This document shows, piece by piece, positions 32,557 through 42,300 of a stretch of 64,000 nt of DNA. Position 1 is the stretch's first letter. The number at the start of each line of letters is the position of its first letter. Where the stretch lies: NCBI GenBank assembly GCA_025936115.1, contig JAICTZ010000012.1:62001-126000 (forward strand), in the 5' to 3' direction. Source of the DNA: Polyangiaceae bacterium. GTDB lineage: Bacteria; Myxococcota_A; Polyangia; Polyangiales; Polyangiaceae. A program made the translations under genes and the position numbers. The notes under the pieces were generated by a model. The model ran no database searches and was not told the origin of the DNA. It was given only the letters and a program-made list of their open reading frames with translations.

Positions 32557-34942
32557 CGGCGGGCTCGTCGAAGGTCGAGCCGATGCACGCAACGAACGTG
32601 GTCGAGCCGTTCGCGGGCAAGCCGTCGCCCACGAAGCGCAGGCTGCGCTGATTCGCCGCCGGGCAGGTTGCAACGAGCGCGGGGTTGCCGATGCCTTGCT
32701 CCGGATCGACGTAGCAGTACCCGAACATGGAGGCGTCTTCGTTCCCGTCCTCGCAGGCGTCGCGGCTCGCCCCGGCGAGCGGCGCGATCTTGCAGAAGCA
32801 GTAGTCGTGGCAATCAATCCCGCTCTGCCCTCCGCACTGCCCCTCGGACCAGAGCTCGTCGATCACCGTCGCAGAGAGTTTCGCGTCGCTTGCGCCGAAC
32901 GCGCTGCGGCCACGGCTTTCGTCGCACGTGCACGTGGCAGCGCGTCCGGGCAGCGCTTCGACGACGGCGCAGGGCACCTCGCCGCGCGACGGCGAGCTCG
33001 GATCCGTGTCGACCGACAGCGGGCGCGGCAGACATTGCCGTGCGAGCCGGGCGACGATGATGTTGCCCATGGCGCTGACGGCCGGGTTATAGCCATAGGA
33101 GGTGTCGGCCGCCTCCGTCAGACCGGGCGCGGGCTGCGTGTGTTTCGCGCAGATGCTCGCGACGATGCCGTTGTCTTTGACGCCCTGCAGCACGCCGAGC
33201 TCGCGCAAGCCTGGATACGCCTTGGCGAAACGCTGAACACCGTGCGCTTTCGGATCGGCCGGATATTCGCAGAGCGGGCGCTCGTAAGGCGCGAAGTCGG
33301 CGGCGCAGTCGCAGGACTCCGCGTTCTCGTCCGTGCACTGGCGCGGCGCGGGCAGCGGGAAGATGCACGCGTATTGCAAGTCGTCGTTTCCGACGACGTT
33401 CTGCTCGTTGCCGTTGATGGGGTTGGCTGTGCCGGTCGTGCCGGGCTGAACGAGCGCTGCGTTCAGTACCGGGTTCGTGCCGCTACGTGGTGCAATCGAC
33501 TCGCGCATGAGTGGATCGCTCGCGGGGCTGCCGTCCGGACCGCCGAGGATCATGGGCCAGCGATCACGTTTGCTGAGCTCGGTTGCCGTGAGATAGGTGA
33601 GTCCGTCGCCCGTCAAGCTGTCGTCCGTGGCAATGTCTTGCCAGGGCACGCCGATGATGCCGGCGAGGAGCACGAGGTCTTTGCTGCGCGGAGGCTCGCC
33701 GGGGGGTGCGGCGAAGATGGGGTTCGGTACCTCTTGATTCGAGTGGTCGCGGACGGTCGGCTTCGTGAGCCCGTCGATGTAGCGGTCGAGCGGGTACAGG
33801 AGCTCGAGGCCGAAACGGCGCTTTTGTTCGAAGCAGCGCAGGTTGTTGTTGTCGGCGTCGGGCTCGAGCGACGTGTGTTTTTTGCATTCCGGGTCGCTGT
33901 CGTTCGGGGTGCAACCGTCGGGTGCGGGGAGCCCGCAGGAATGGCAGCAGCGATCGTTCGGCGCGGTCGCGCAGATCGCGGCGGCGCGCGGGAGGTGTAT
34001 CGCGTGGCCGTCGCCGTCGGTGGTCGTCGTCACGAGCCAGCCCTGTGCGCCGTCCTCGTCGTCGATCGAACAATCGTTTTCGTCGGTGAGCATCACGATC
34101 GCCAGCAGCGAGTCCGGCCTCAGGAACGCCTTACGCTCCGCGAGCAAGGTCTGATTCACCGGCCCGAACGACGTGTGCACGGAGCCCTGCGCATCCGTCG
34201 CCTTGCCGACGCTCGTCGGCGGCGCGGGGTCGATGAGGAAGCGGTACCAAGCTTCGAGCGAGCCCTCGAAGCCGCAGCCGTTCTCGCCGGCCTTCTGCAC
34301 CTGGTCGCTGAAGGCGCCGCTGAAGTGCCGGAGGTCGGCGTCACCGGGGGGTGCGTTCTTGGTTTGGGTCGGATCCCAAGCGAGAAACCCCTTTTGATTC
34401 CACGAATCGATTGGGCCGCGCACGCCGGGATTCGCGGTCGGCAAGAGCTCGGCTCGATCGTCGGGGGTGCGATGCTTGGCGGCGTCGTCGTCCGCGGGCT
34501 TGCATTCGGTGCCGCCGTGGCTGCCGAGACTCGAGGTGATCACGCCGACGTGGATGTCCTTCACCGCCGTGAACTCCGGGCGGCCGCTCACACAGTGCCC
34601 GAGCGTGTCCGTGACCTCGCCCGTCGGCGTGCCGGCGCTGTCGAGGCAACGCGGCGTCGCGAGTCGCTCGACGAGCACCGGCACTGCTTTGGCGAGGATT
34701 TGCTGCTTGTCGGCCATCGAGATCGAGTTGTCGATCATGAAGAGCAGATCGGCCTTGTCGACGACGTGGTTCGGGAGCGTGTGCACGTAGAGATTCGTCG
34801 TCGTCGGGCGTGCGGGCGAGACGGGACGATCGAGGCAAGCGGGCGTCGCCACGAGCGCGAGCAACGGCGCGAGGCGGATTAGCTTTCGGAACGACGTAGC
34901 GAGAGGTGCGACACGAGTGAGCTCCACGAGCGGCTTCGACAT
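32540..34942 (-). CDS. Cys-rich vWA-like lipoprotein
   Basis: An 800-residue exported protein with lipobox ATPAC (lipid-carrying Cys about residue 36). It has a von Willebrand A-like fold with the metal site DxSxS in LLFMIDNSISM, then IHVGVITSSLGSHGG and LAIVMLTDENDCSIDD. Many paired cysteines (RCCHSCGLPAPDGC, SCDCAADF, DCHDYCFCK) suggest disulfide bonds outside the cytoplasm. Large vWA-type lipoproteins of this kind are common in myxobacteria; their roles are mostly unknown. The start is ATG 34942; a longer frame has no signal-peptide sense. Confidence 0.78.
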   Translation of the reverse strand: MSKPLVELTRVAPLATSFRKLIRLAPLLALVATPACLDRPVSPARPTTTNLYVHTLPNHVVDKADLLFMIDNSISMADKQQILAKAVPVLVERLATPRCLDSAGTPTGEVTDTLGHCVSGRPEFTAVKDIHVGVITSSLGSHGGTECKPADDDAAKHRTPDDRAELLPTANPGVRGPIDSWNQKGFLAWDPTQTKNAPPGDADLRHFSGAFSDQVQKAGENGCGFEGSLEAWYRFLIDPAPPTSVGKATDAQGSVHTSFGPVNQTLLAERKAFLRPDSLLAIVMLTDENDCSIDDEDGAQGWLVTTTTDGDGHAIHLPRAAAICATAPNDRCCHSCGLPAPDGCTPNDSDPECKKHTSLEPDADNNNLRCFEQKRRFGLELLYPLDRYIDGLTKPTVRDHSNQEVPNPIFAAPPGEPPRSKDLVLLAGIIGVPWQDIATDDSLTGDGLTYLTATELSKRDRWPMILGGPDGSPASDPLMRESIAPRSGTNPVLNAALVQPGTTGTANPINGNEQNVVGNDDLQYACIFPLPAPRQCTDENAESCDCAADFAPYERPLCEYPADPKAHGVQRFAKAYPGLRELGVLQGVKDNGIVASICAKHTQPAPGLTEAADTSYGYNPAVSAMGNIIVARLARQCLPRPLSVDTDPSSPSRGEVPCAVVEALPGRAATCTCDESRGRSAFGASDAKLSATVIDELWSEGQCGGQSGIDCHDYCFCKIAPLAGASRDACEDGNEDASMFGYCYVDPEQGIGNPALVATCPAANQRSLRFVGDGLPANGSTTFVACIGSTFDEPAVTSSR

Positions 34943-35080
34943 GCGTGCTCGTTTCGCAAGCCGCGTGCCGTGGGCGAACCGGCAGCAATTCGGCGCGATC
35001 GTCGAGCAACGCCGCCAACCCAGTTGAAGCGAGGGCGCGGATGCCAACGCCGGTTGTCGGAGTCCGCTTGCCTCTACCCC

Positions 35081-35117
35081 AAAAAAGCGAACGGCCCGCC
35101 GCGTGGGCGAGCCGTTC
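35081..35117 (-). terminator. Rho-independent terminator of the PEGA/TPR gene
   Basis: On the minus strand, a stem of GAACGGC (35117-35111) and GCCGTTC (35095-35089) with additional inner G/C pairing is followed by GC and six T (35086-35081). It lies about 30 bases after the stop of the PEGA gene. Confidence 0.75.
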
Positions 35118-35148
35118 CGTTGCGACGCTCGAGGCGTGCGTCGCGCGT

Positions 35149-36219
35149 CTAGAAGGTGAGCTTCGCCGAAGCTCCGCCGCCCTTCGGTCCCGCGTACGGC
35201 AGGATGTCGAGGCGCGCGCGCTTGGTCGGAGCGAGGTGCGATGCGGCTTTGGCGGGCGGCGGCGAGTCGTCGCTCGTGAGCAGGACGATGCCGGTCACGC
35301 CGAGCGTGATCGCGACGCCGAACGCCATGTCGGCGATGAGCGCGCTGCGCTCGGTGTCGTCCGCGGTTTTCGTCGTCGGGTGCTTGTCGAAATCGCTCTT
35401 GGAGCTCAGCGCTTTGACGCCGAAAACCGTCCCCACGACGGCCGCGGCGCCCGCGATGCCGATCGTGACGTACGCCGGGACCATGCTGTGCTCCTCGGGC
35501 GGCGGGGGAGGAGGCGGCGGGGGTGCGGGCGGGGGCGGCGCGGCGACGACGGCAGCGGCGACCGGGGGCGGCTCCTTGATGAGGGCGATGGTCTGCTTTT
35601 GCTGCTCGCCGCCCTTGACGTCGATGTCCAAGTCCTTGGTCTGATAGCCGTTCGAGGAGACGGTGATGCGGTGCTTGCCGGGGGTGAGCTTGAGGGTCAT
35701 CGGCGCTTCCCCTTGTTGGGGCGCGCCGTCCACGAAGACACTCGAGAGCGCAGGGTCGGTCTCGACCGTGACCTCGGCCGGTAACGTCGCTTTCAGCGCC
35801 TCGAGGCGCGCCTTGGCGTCATTCAGCTTTTGTTCACCCACCTTGCTCGAGTCGGGTCCGGCCAAGAACGACTCGTAGGCGGCGATCGCGTCGGCCGTCT
35901 TGTTTTGTTGATCGAGGCTCTTCGCGATCCAGTAGTCGGCCTGCGGCGACTTGATGGCGTCGTTCGCCTTCTGGAACGCTACGACGGCCGTGGCATAGTC
36001 CCCGCTGTTGTAGGCCTTCTCGCCCTCGGCGTAGGCCTTGCGCGCGGCATCCTTCTGCTTCTTGGTCGGAGGCTTGGCGGCAGCTGCGGCGTCCGTCTTC
36101 CCGGTTGTCGCTTTCGGTGGCGCGTCCGCGGCAGAGGCCGGGGGCGCGACGAGCGTGGTCGCAAGGAGCCCGGCGACGAGTCCGATGACGACGCGCGCTG
36201 ATTGAGCCGTGTTCCGCAT
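35149..36219 (-). CDS. Exported TPR + PEGA-domain protein
   Basis: A 356-residue protein with a signal peptide (VVIGLVAGLLATTLVAPPASAA). A TPR-like helical part (about 45-140: ARKAYAEGEKAYNSGDYATAVVAFQKAND) is followed by a PEGA domain (about 145-220: EVTVETDPALSSVFVDGAPQQG..LKLTPGKHRITVSSNGYQTKDLDI). A polyproline stretch and two membrane segments (YVTIGIAGAAAVVGTVFGV, MAFGVAITLGVTGIVLLT) end it. PEGA domains are thought to bind surface polymers. This architecture is very common in myxobacteria. The start ATG at 36219 has GGAGG about six bases upstream. Confidence 0.82.
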   Translation of the reverse strand: MRNTAQSARVVIGLVAGLLATTLVAPPASAADAPPKATTGKTDAAAAAKPPTKKQKDAARKAYAEGEKAYNSGDYATAVVAFQKANDAIKSPQADYWIAKSLDQQNKTADAIAAYESFLAGPDSSKVGEQKLNDAKARLEALKATLPAEVTVETDPALSSVFVDGAPQQGEAPMTLKLTPGKHRITVSSNGYQTKDLDIDVKGGEQQKQTIALIKEPPPVAAAVVAAPPPPAPPPPPPPPPEEHSMVPAYVTIGIAGAAAVVGTVFGVKALSSKSDFDKHPTTKTADDTERSALIADMAFGVAITLGVTGIVLLTSDDSPPPAKAASHLAPTKRARLDILPYAGPKGGGASAKLTF

Positions 36220-36311
36220 GTGTGTCCTCCGCCGTCCGAATGCCGGACGGTGCCCCATAGGCTAGACCGCCCGAGACCAGGCGGACAAGCCCTGGTTTCG
36301 CCTATAGTGTC

Positions 36312-39300
36312 TTGGGGTTTCCCGGCTCGGCCCCTCCGCCAGAGATGCCACCTTCGACGCCTTCGGATCGCGCGCAACACAGCGTCTCGGTGACGCCGCG
36401 CCGCACGTTGCCCCCTCCGGAATGGCAGCCGAGCGAAGCCCCACGTTCCGCCGCGTCACTCTTACTCGAGCGTCCGGCATGGGGCGAGCCTATCCCACAC
36501 CGGAGCGGCCCGCGCGCGGAGCTCACGGTGCTGTTCGCCAAGCTCGAGAGCTCGGGTGGAGACGAGGCCGCCGAGCGCGCCGCCGCCGGGGCGCTCGCGC
36601 GTTCGCTCGCCACGCGCGGCACACAGCTCGACGTGGCGACGCGGCTCGCACGCCGCGCGCTCCTGCTCGGCGACGACCCGGCGCTGCGCGAAGAGCTCGC
36701 TGGTTGGTTCGTCTCGCTCGGTGAGCCGGCGCTCGCGGCGGCGACGCTCCGGCCGCTCGTCGCCGCGAACGCCGGCGCCGAGAGCGCGACGCTGCTCGTA
36801 CGCATCGGCGTGTTGCTCGCGCGCGCGGGCGAGGCACGTGCAGCGAGCGAGGCGTTCGCGGACGCGGCGCTCGCCGAGACGAGTGACCCCGTACCGCTCG
36901 AGCTCGAGGCGTCACTCGCCGTCTGGGCGCCCGCGGCCGTCGCGGCTGCGTCGGCGGCCGAGCTCTACGTTCGCGCCGCCGAACGCCGCGAGGCTCGCGC
37001 CGAGAAAGCCGCTGCGTTCGAGGATCTCTTGCGCGGCTTCGAGCTCGCGCCGGGCCACGCGGGCGTCGCCGAACGCTTGGCGCTCGCGCTCGCGGCGCGC
37101 GGCCGTATCGGGGCCGCCGACGAAATCCGGCGCGAACACGCCGCCGCGCTCGGCGACGGCGCGCGCGGCGCGCAGCTTCGCCGCATGCGTCAAGCCGTCA
37201 AGGACGGCGATTTGCCGCGCGCGCTCGGGGCTGCCTTCGACGCCGGGCTCGACTCCGAAATCGACTTGAGGAGCGTGCTCGCCGCCATCGATCCGGTGAC
37301 GGGCGCCGACGAGGCGCCGCTCGGTATCGACGGGCTGCTCGAGCGCACGGGCATGCACGAGCTGCTCGCGGCACGCGTCGAGATGGCGGCGGATTTCTTG
37401 GCCGGTCGCGAGCGGGCGCGCGCGAGCGTCGCGCTCGGGCGCTTGTACAGCGGGCCCCTCGGCCGTCCTGACCGCGCGCTCGAAGCGTGGATCGACGCGC
37501 TCGTCTCGCACCCGGCGTGTGAACCGGCGCTCGAGGCGTTACGGCGGCACGCCGCGCTCGCGCGCGATCGCTCGAGTCTCGTGGAGGCGCTGATTCGCGC
37601 CGGCGGCTCGCCGCTCGTCGGCGCTCGCAGCGAGCAGGCTGCCTGCCTCGAAGAGCTCCTCGTGCTCGCCGAAGAGCGGCTCGGCGATCCGGGGCTGGCG
37701 TTCTGGGCCCTCGGTAAGCTGCGCGAGCTTGCGCCGCGGGACGAGCTCGACGCGATCGAGGCGCGTCTTTTGCCGCGGCTCGAGGTGCAGGACGAAGCGC
37801 TCGCCGCGGCGAACGCCGAGCTCTCGACGCTGACGGGCCCGGCGCGCGTGCGTCCGCTCGCGCGCGTCGCCGCGATCCTCGCCGGGCGGCCCGATCGCGC
37901 CGACGCCTACCTCGAGAGCGTGCTCGAGCTCGTCGAGCTCGTCCCCGAGGAACGCAGCTACGCCGCGGCCGCCGAACGCGTGCTCGTGCGCCTCGGCCGG
38001 CACGCCGAGCTCGAAGCGCTGCTGGCCAAACTCGAAGCGCGCGCGCCGTCGGGCGTCGAGCGCGGGCGCGTGCGGTACTCGCTCGCCGTGCTGCACCGGC
38101 GCCGGGGCGATATCGCACGCGCGCTGCGCGAGCTCCTGCCGCTCCTCGCCGAGCCGGGCGCTCACGGACCGGCTTATCACCTCGCGCTCCTGCTCGCGGC
38201 GCAGCTCGGCGAAAGGCAGGCGCGTGCACTCGCGCTCGCACGAGTGGCGGCCCAGCTCGCGCCGTCGCTGCGCGCCGTGCTGCTCGCCGTCGCCGCCGAA
38301 GAACAGCTCGCGTCGGGGGACGTCGAGGGCGCGCGCTCGACGAGCGAACAGGCGTGCAACGCAGACCCTTCGCTCGCGCGGCCCGCCGCGGCGCGCGCCC
38401 GCGTCGGAGTCGCGCTCGGCGGACGCTGGGGCGCAGAAGTGATCGAGCGCGCGCTCGGGATCGTCGTGCCGCGGCCCGCGCTTTCGAATGCGCTCGCCGA
38501 TATCCTCGAAGCACTCGGCGAGCCGCTGCTCGCGGCAGCGTGGGCGCAGCGCGCCGGAGCGCTGCGTCCCGGCGACCTCGACGCTGCGTGCGCGCGGCTC
38601 GCCCGCGCCACGGCGAGTGACGACGGCTCGCGACTCGCCGATACGCTCGCTTGGCTCCTCTCGCAGCCACAGCGCTTGACGGCGGCTACTCCCGCCATCT
38701 GCGAGGCGCTCGAGAAGCTCGCGCGCTTGGCGCCGGGACGCGCTGCGGCGCTCGCGCGCCGCGCGCTCGACGTGCTCGGACCGCGTGATCCCGCGCTGCG
38801 CGCTGCGGCGCTGTCCGTCGCGGACGCCGTGGGGGAGCGCGGGCTCGGCATCGCCGCGGTCGAGCGCTGGCTCGCCACGGGCTCGCTCGGGGCAGAGCGT
38901 GGCCAGGCGCTGCTCGAGCTTTCGCGCCGGCGCAAGCTCGCGAACGACGCGGACGGCGCCGCTCGTGCGCTCTGCCGCGCGCTCGCCGAAGGCGCGGCCG
39001 CGAGCGAGGTGCTCGGCGAGCTCGACACCGCCCTCGCGACTCGGAGCTCCGACGGCGAAATTGCGATGCTGCAAGCGCGCGCCGAAGCGCTGAGCGCGCT
39101 GCCGGAGGCGGATCAAGCGCTCACGGCCGCCGCGTGGCGCGAGCTCGGCGCCGCGCTCTGGGATCTCGCGGGCGACCAGGCCGGCGGCGTGCGCGCGTGG
39201 GAGCGCGCCGCCGCGATCGACGTAGAGCACGGAGCCGAAAACCTCGCGAGCGATTTGCTCGCGTTCGCGGGCGAGGACGCGGCGCTCGAGCGACTCGTGC

Positions 39301-42300
39301 AGCACGCCGAGCGGCGCGGCGGCACGCCCGAAGCTGCGCGCTACTACGGGCTCGCTGCCGCCCTTGCCCTCCACGCGGCGCGGCCCTCCGACGCGCTCGC
39401 GTTCGCGTGCCGGACGCTCGAGCTCGACTCGGCACGCAGCGAAGCCATCGCCATCGCGGAGCGCGCGGCCGGCGACGGGGATCTCGACGTGCTCGACGCG
39501 CTCTACGACCGCTTGGCGGCCGCGGCGCTCGGTTGCTTCGGGGAGCGCGCCGTGCGTTATCGGGCGGCGCGTCAGTTCGAGCGGCGTGGCTTTCCTGGTC
39601 GTGCGCTCAAGCATGCGCTGTCCGCGTTCGAGGCGGTTCCGTCCGAGGGCGTCGTGCTCGTCATGCTCGCGCGAGTCGCCGAAAGAAGCGAACAGCGCGC
39701 TGAGCTCGTGCGTGCGCTCGAGCGCGTCGCGGAACGCAGCGAACATCCCGAGCTCGGCGCCGCATGGCTCCGCCGCGCGGCGCTCTTCGCGGGGGAGAGC
39801 GAGGAGGGACGCCGCCAGCGTGTGGAGATGCTCCTGCGCGCGCTCGCCGTACGCGTAGACGCGGACCTCGTGCGCTCGCTCGCCGAAGCGATGCGCGAGC
39901 TCGTCGAGGAGCAGCCGGAGGAGCGGGACGCGGCCGAGCTCCGCTTCCGCCGCGCGGCGCGCTCGGTGCTCGCGCGCGCCGAAGGACCCGAGGGCGCGCG
40001 CATCGCGCTGGAAGTGGCGCAGGGCGCGCTCGCGGCCTTCGGCGACGCCGCGCTCGCCCTGGACGCCGTCGCGCGCGCGGCGACTTGCGACGGTGATCTG
40101 CCCGAGTTCGCTCGGCTCGCGCCGTTTGCGACCGAGCTCGGGCGCGCTCCAGAGGCGGCCGGGCTCGTCGAAAAGATCGCCGAGCTTGCGGCGCAGCGCT
40201 TCGCGAGCGTCGGCGCGGCGCTGCTCGAGCTCGGCGCCGCCGTCGCGGCCGCGCGCGGTGACGGCGCGGCCGCCGCGCGGCTACTCGTGAGCGCCGCGAC
40301 GCGCGAGCCCGAAGCCGAGGGCCTCGCCGAGCGCGCCGAGTCGGCGGCGCGCAACGTGGGCGACCCCGAGCTCGTGGCCGCCGCGCTGGATGCCATGCCG
40401 GATCGCGGGCGCTTCGAGCTCGTGCTCGAGCTCGCACACCGCGCCGAAGAGAGCGGGGACGTAGCGCAAGCGCTCGACGCCTTGGCACGCGCGCGGGGCC
40501 TCTCCGACATCGACGCGAGTCAGCGCACGCGCGTGTTCGAGCAGAGCGCAGCTTTGTTCGCGCGACTCGGCAGAAGCGACGAGCTCGAGGAGCTCTTGCG
40601 CGTCGAGCTCGAACGCAGTGACGTGTCGCCGGACGCCGTCGTGCGAATCGCGAGCGAGCTCGCGAGCGAGCTCGCGGGCCTGCTCGCGGCGCGCGAGCGA
40701 ACGTCCGAGGCGCTCGCGGTCGTCATGGCGGCCCAGGGGCGCGTGCCCGACCATCCGGCTCTGCTCGGCGATACGGTGACGCTCGCTCGTCAGAGCGGCG
40801 ATCGCGAGCGGCAAGCGTGGGCTCTCGGGCGGCTGATCGACACGGCGGCCGACCCCACGGAAGACAGCGAGCGGCTGCGGGAGCTCGCTCTGCTGCTCGA
40901 AGCGCTCGGTGATCAGCAGGGCGCGCTGGCGCGTTGGTCCGCGCTCGCCGAGCTCAATCCGAACGACCCGGACGCGCTCGCCGCCCTCGAACGCGACGCC
41001 GAACGGCAGGGGGACTACGAAGCGGTCGTCAAGCTCGTCGATCGACGAGCGACGCTCGCGGAGCGAGTCGAGGACGTGCGGCAATTGAGGTTGCGGCGGG
41101 CCGGCGTCCTCGAGCAGCGCCTCGGGCGTCCGGACGAGGCGCGGAACGAGCTCGAGCAGCTCCTGAGCGCGACGGGCGATCACGCGAGCGTCGTCTCCGT
41201 GCTTGCCGATCTGGACGAGCGGCTCGGTGACGCCCTCGCCGCGGCGCCGCTTTGGCTCCGTGCGAGCGGGCTCGCGAGCGACCCCGCGGAAGCGACGGAG
41301 CTCGCGCGCCGCGCGTGCGAGGCCTACCTCGCGGGGGGCGACGTCGAGGGTGCTCACCGCACGCTGCAAAGCATCGGCGGCGGGGTCGAACGTGCGAAGT
41401 TGCTCGAGCTCAGTGTCGAGGTCGAACGCAGGCGCCAAAATCCAGCGGGTCTCGCGGACGCTCTCGACGAGCTGGCGTCACAGACCGAGCGCGGTGCCGC
41501 CGAACGCGCTTCGCTACTCGTCGAAGCCGCACGTGCGGGACTTGCCGCAGGTGATACGCAACGAGCACTCGAACGGGCGCGGCGCGCGGCCCAGAGCGCG
41601 CCCGACCATGTCGAAGCTCAGCTGCTCGCGCGCAAGCTCGAATACCTCGCGCGCGGTGCCGGTTCGGCCGAGGACGCGCGCGCGACCATCGCCGAGCTCG
41701 AACGCCTGCCCGCTGACCTCGCGCCCGAAGCGGCCGAGCTTCGCAGCTTCTTGCTCGCTGAAGCGCTCGAGTGCGTCGACAGTGCCGCAGGCGGCCTCGC
41801 CGTGCTCGAGCGCGAAGTGGCGGTGCTCGGCCTGCGGCCGCTCCTGGCGCTCGGCATCGCCGAGCGCTTCGCGGCGCTCGGGCGCGGCCCGGAGGCGCTC
41901 CAACATTTCGAGGTCGCGCTCGCGGGTGAGCTCTATGGCCTGCGCTCGCGGACGCGCACGGCGCTGCTCGCGGGCGAGACGGCGCGCCGAGCCGGCGAGT
42001 ACGATCGCGCGCGGACGTACCTCGAGCAGGCCGCGCTCGACGGCGAAACACAACAAGCGGCGCGGGCCGCGCTCGAAAATCTACGGCTCGAGCGTGAAAG
42101 CCGTGAAGCGCCGCCGCCCACGCTCGAGGTGGAAGAGCTCTCGCCGAACGCGGCCGCCGATCTCCTCGATGACGGGCGGCCCATCCGCGAGCACGTCGTG
42201 CTCGACCAGGACGAGGACCAAGGCGAGGCCCGCGACAGGCAGGCGGAGGATCTGGGGCTTTTGCCCATCCCGCTCGTCACGACCGCGCCCGAGCCGCGGC

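Noticed and set aside
32450-34882. 810-codon plus-strand frame opposite the vWA lipoprotein gene
   Set aside because: No recognisable domain; the opposite strand has a signal peptide, vWA motif and paired cysteines.
37539-39746. 735-codon minus-strand frame opposite the giant TPR gene
   Set aside because: Mirror frame of a high-GC3 gene, with no repeat or motif.
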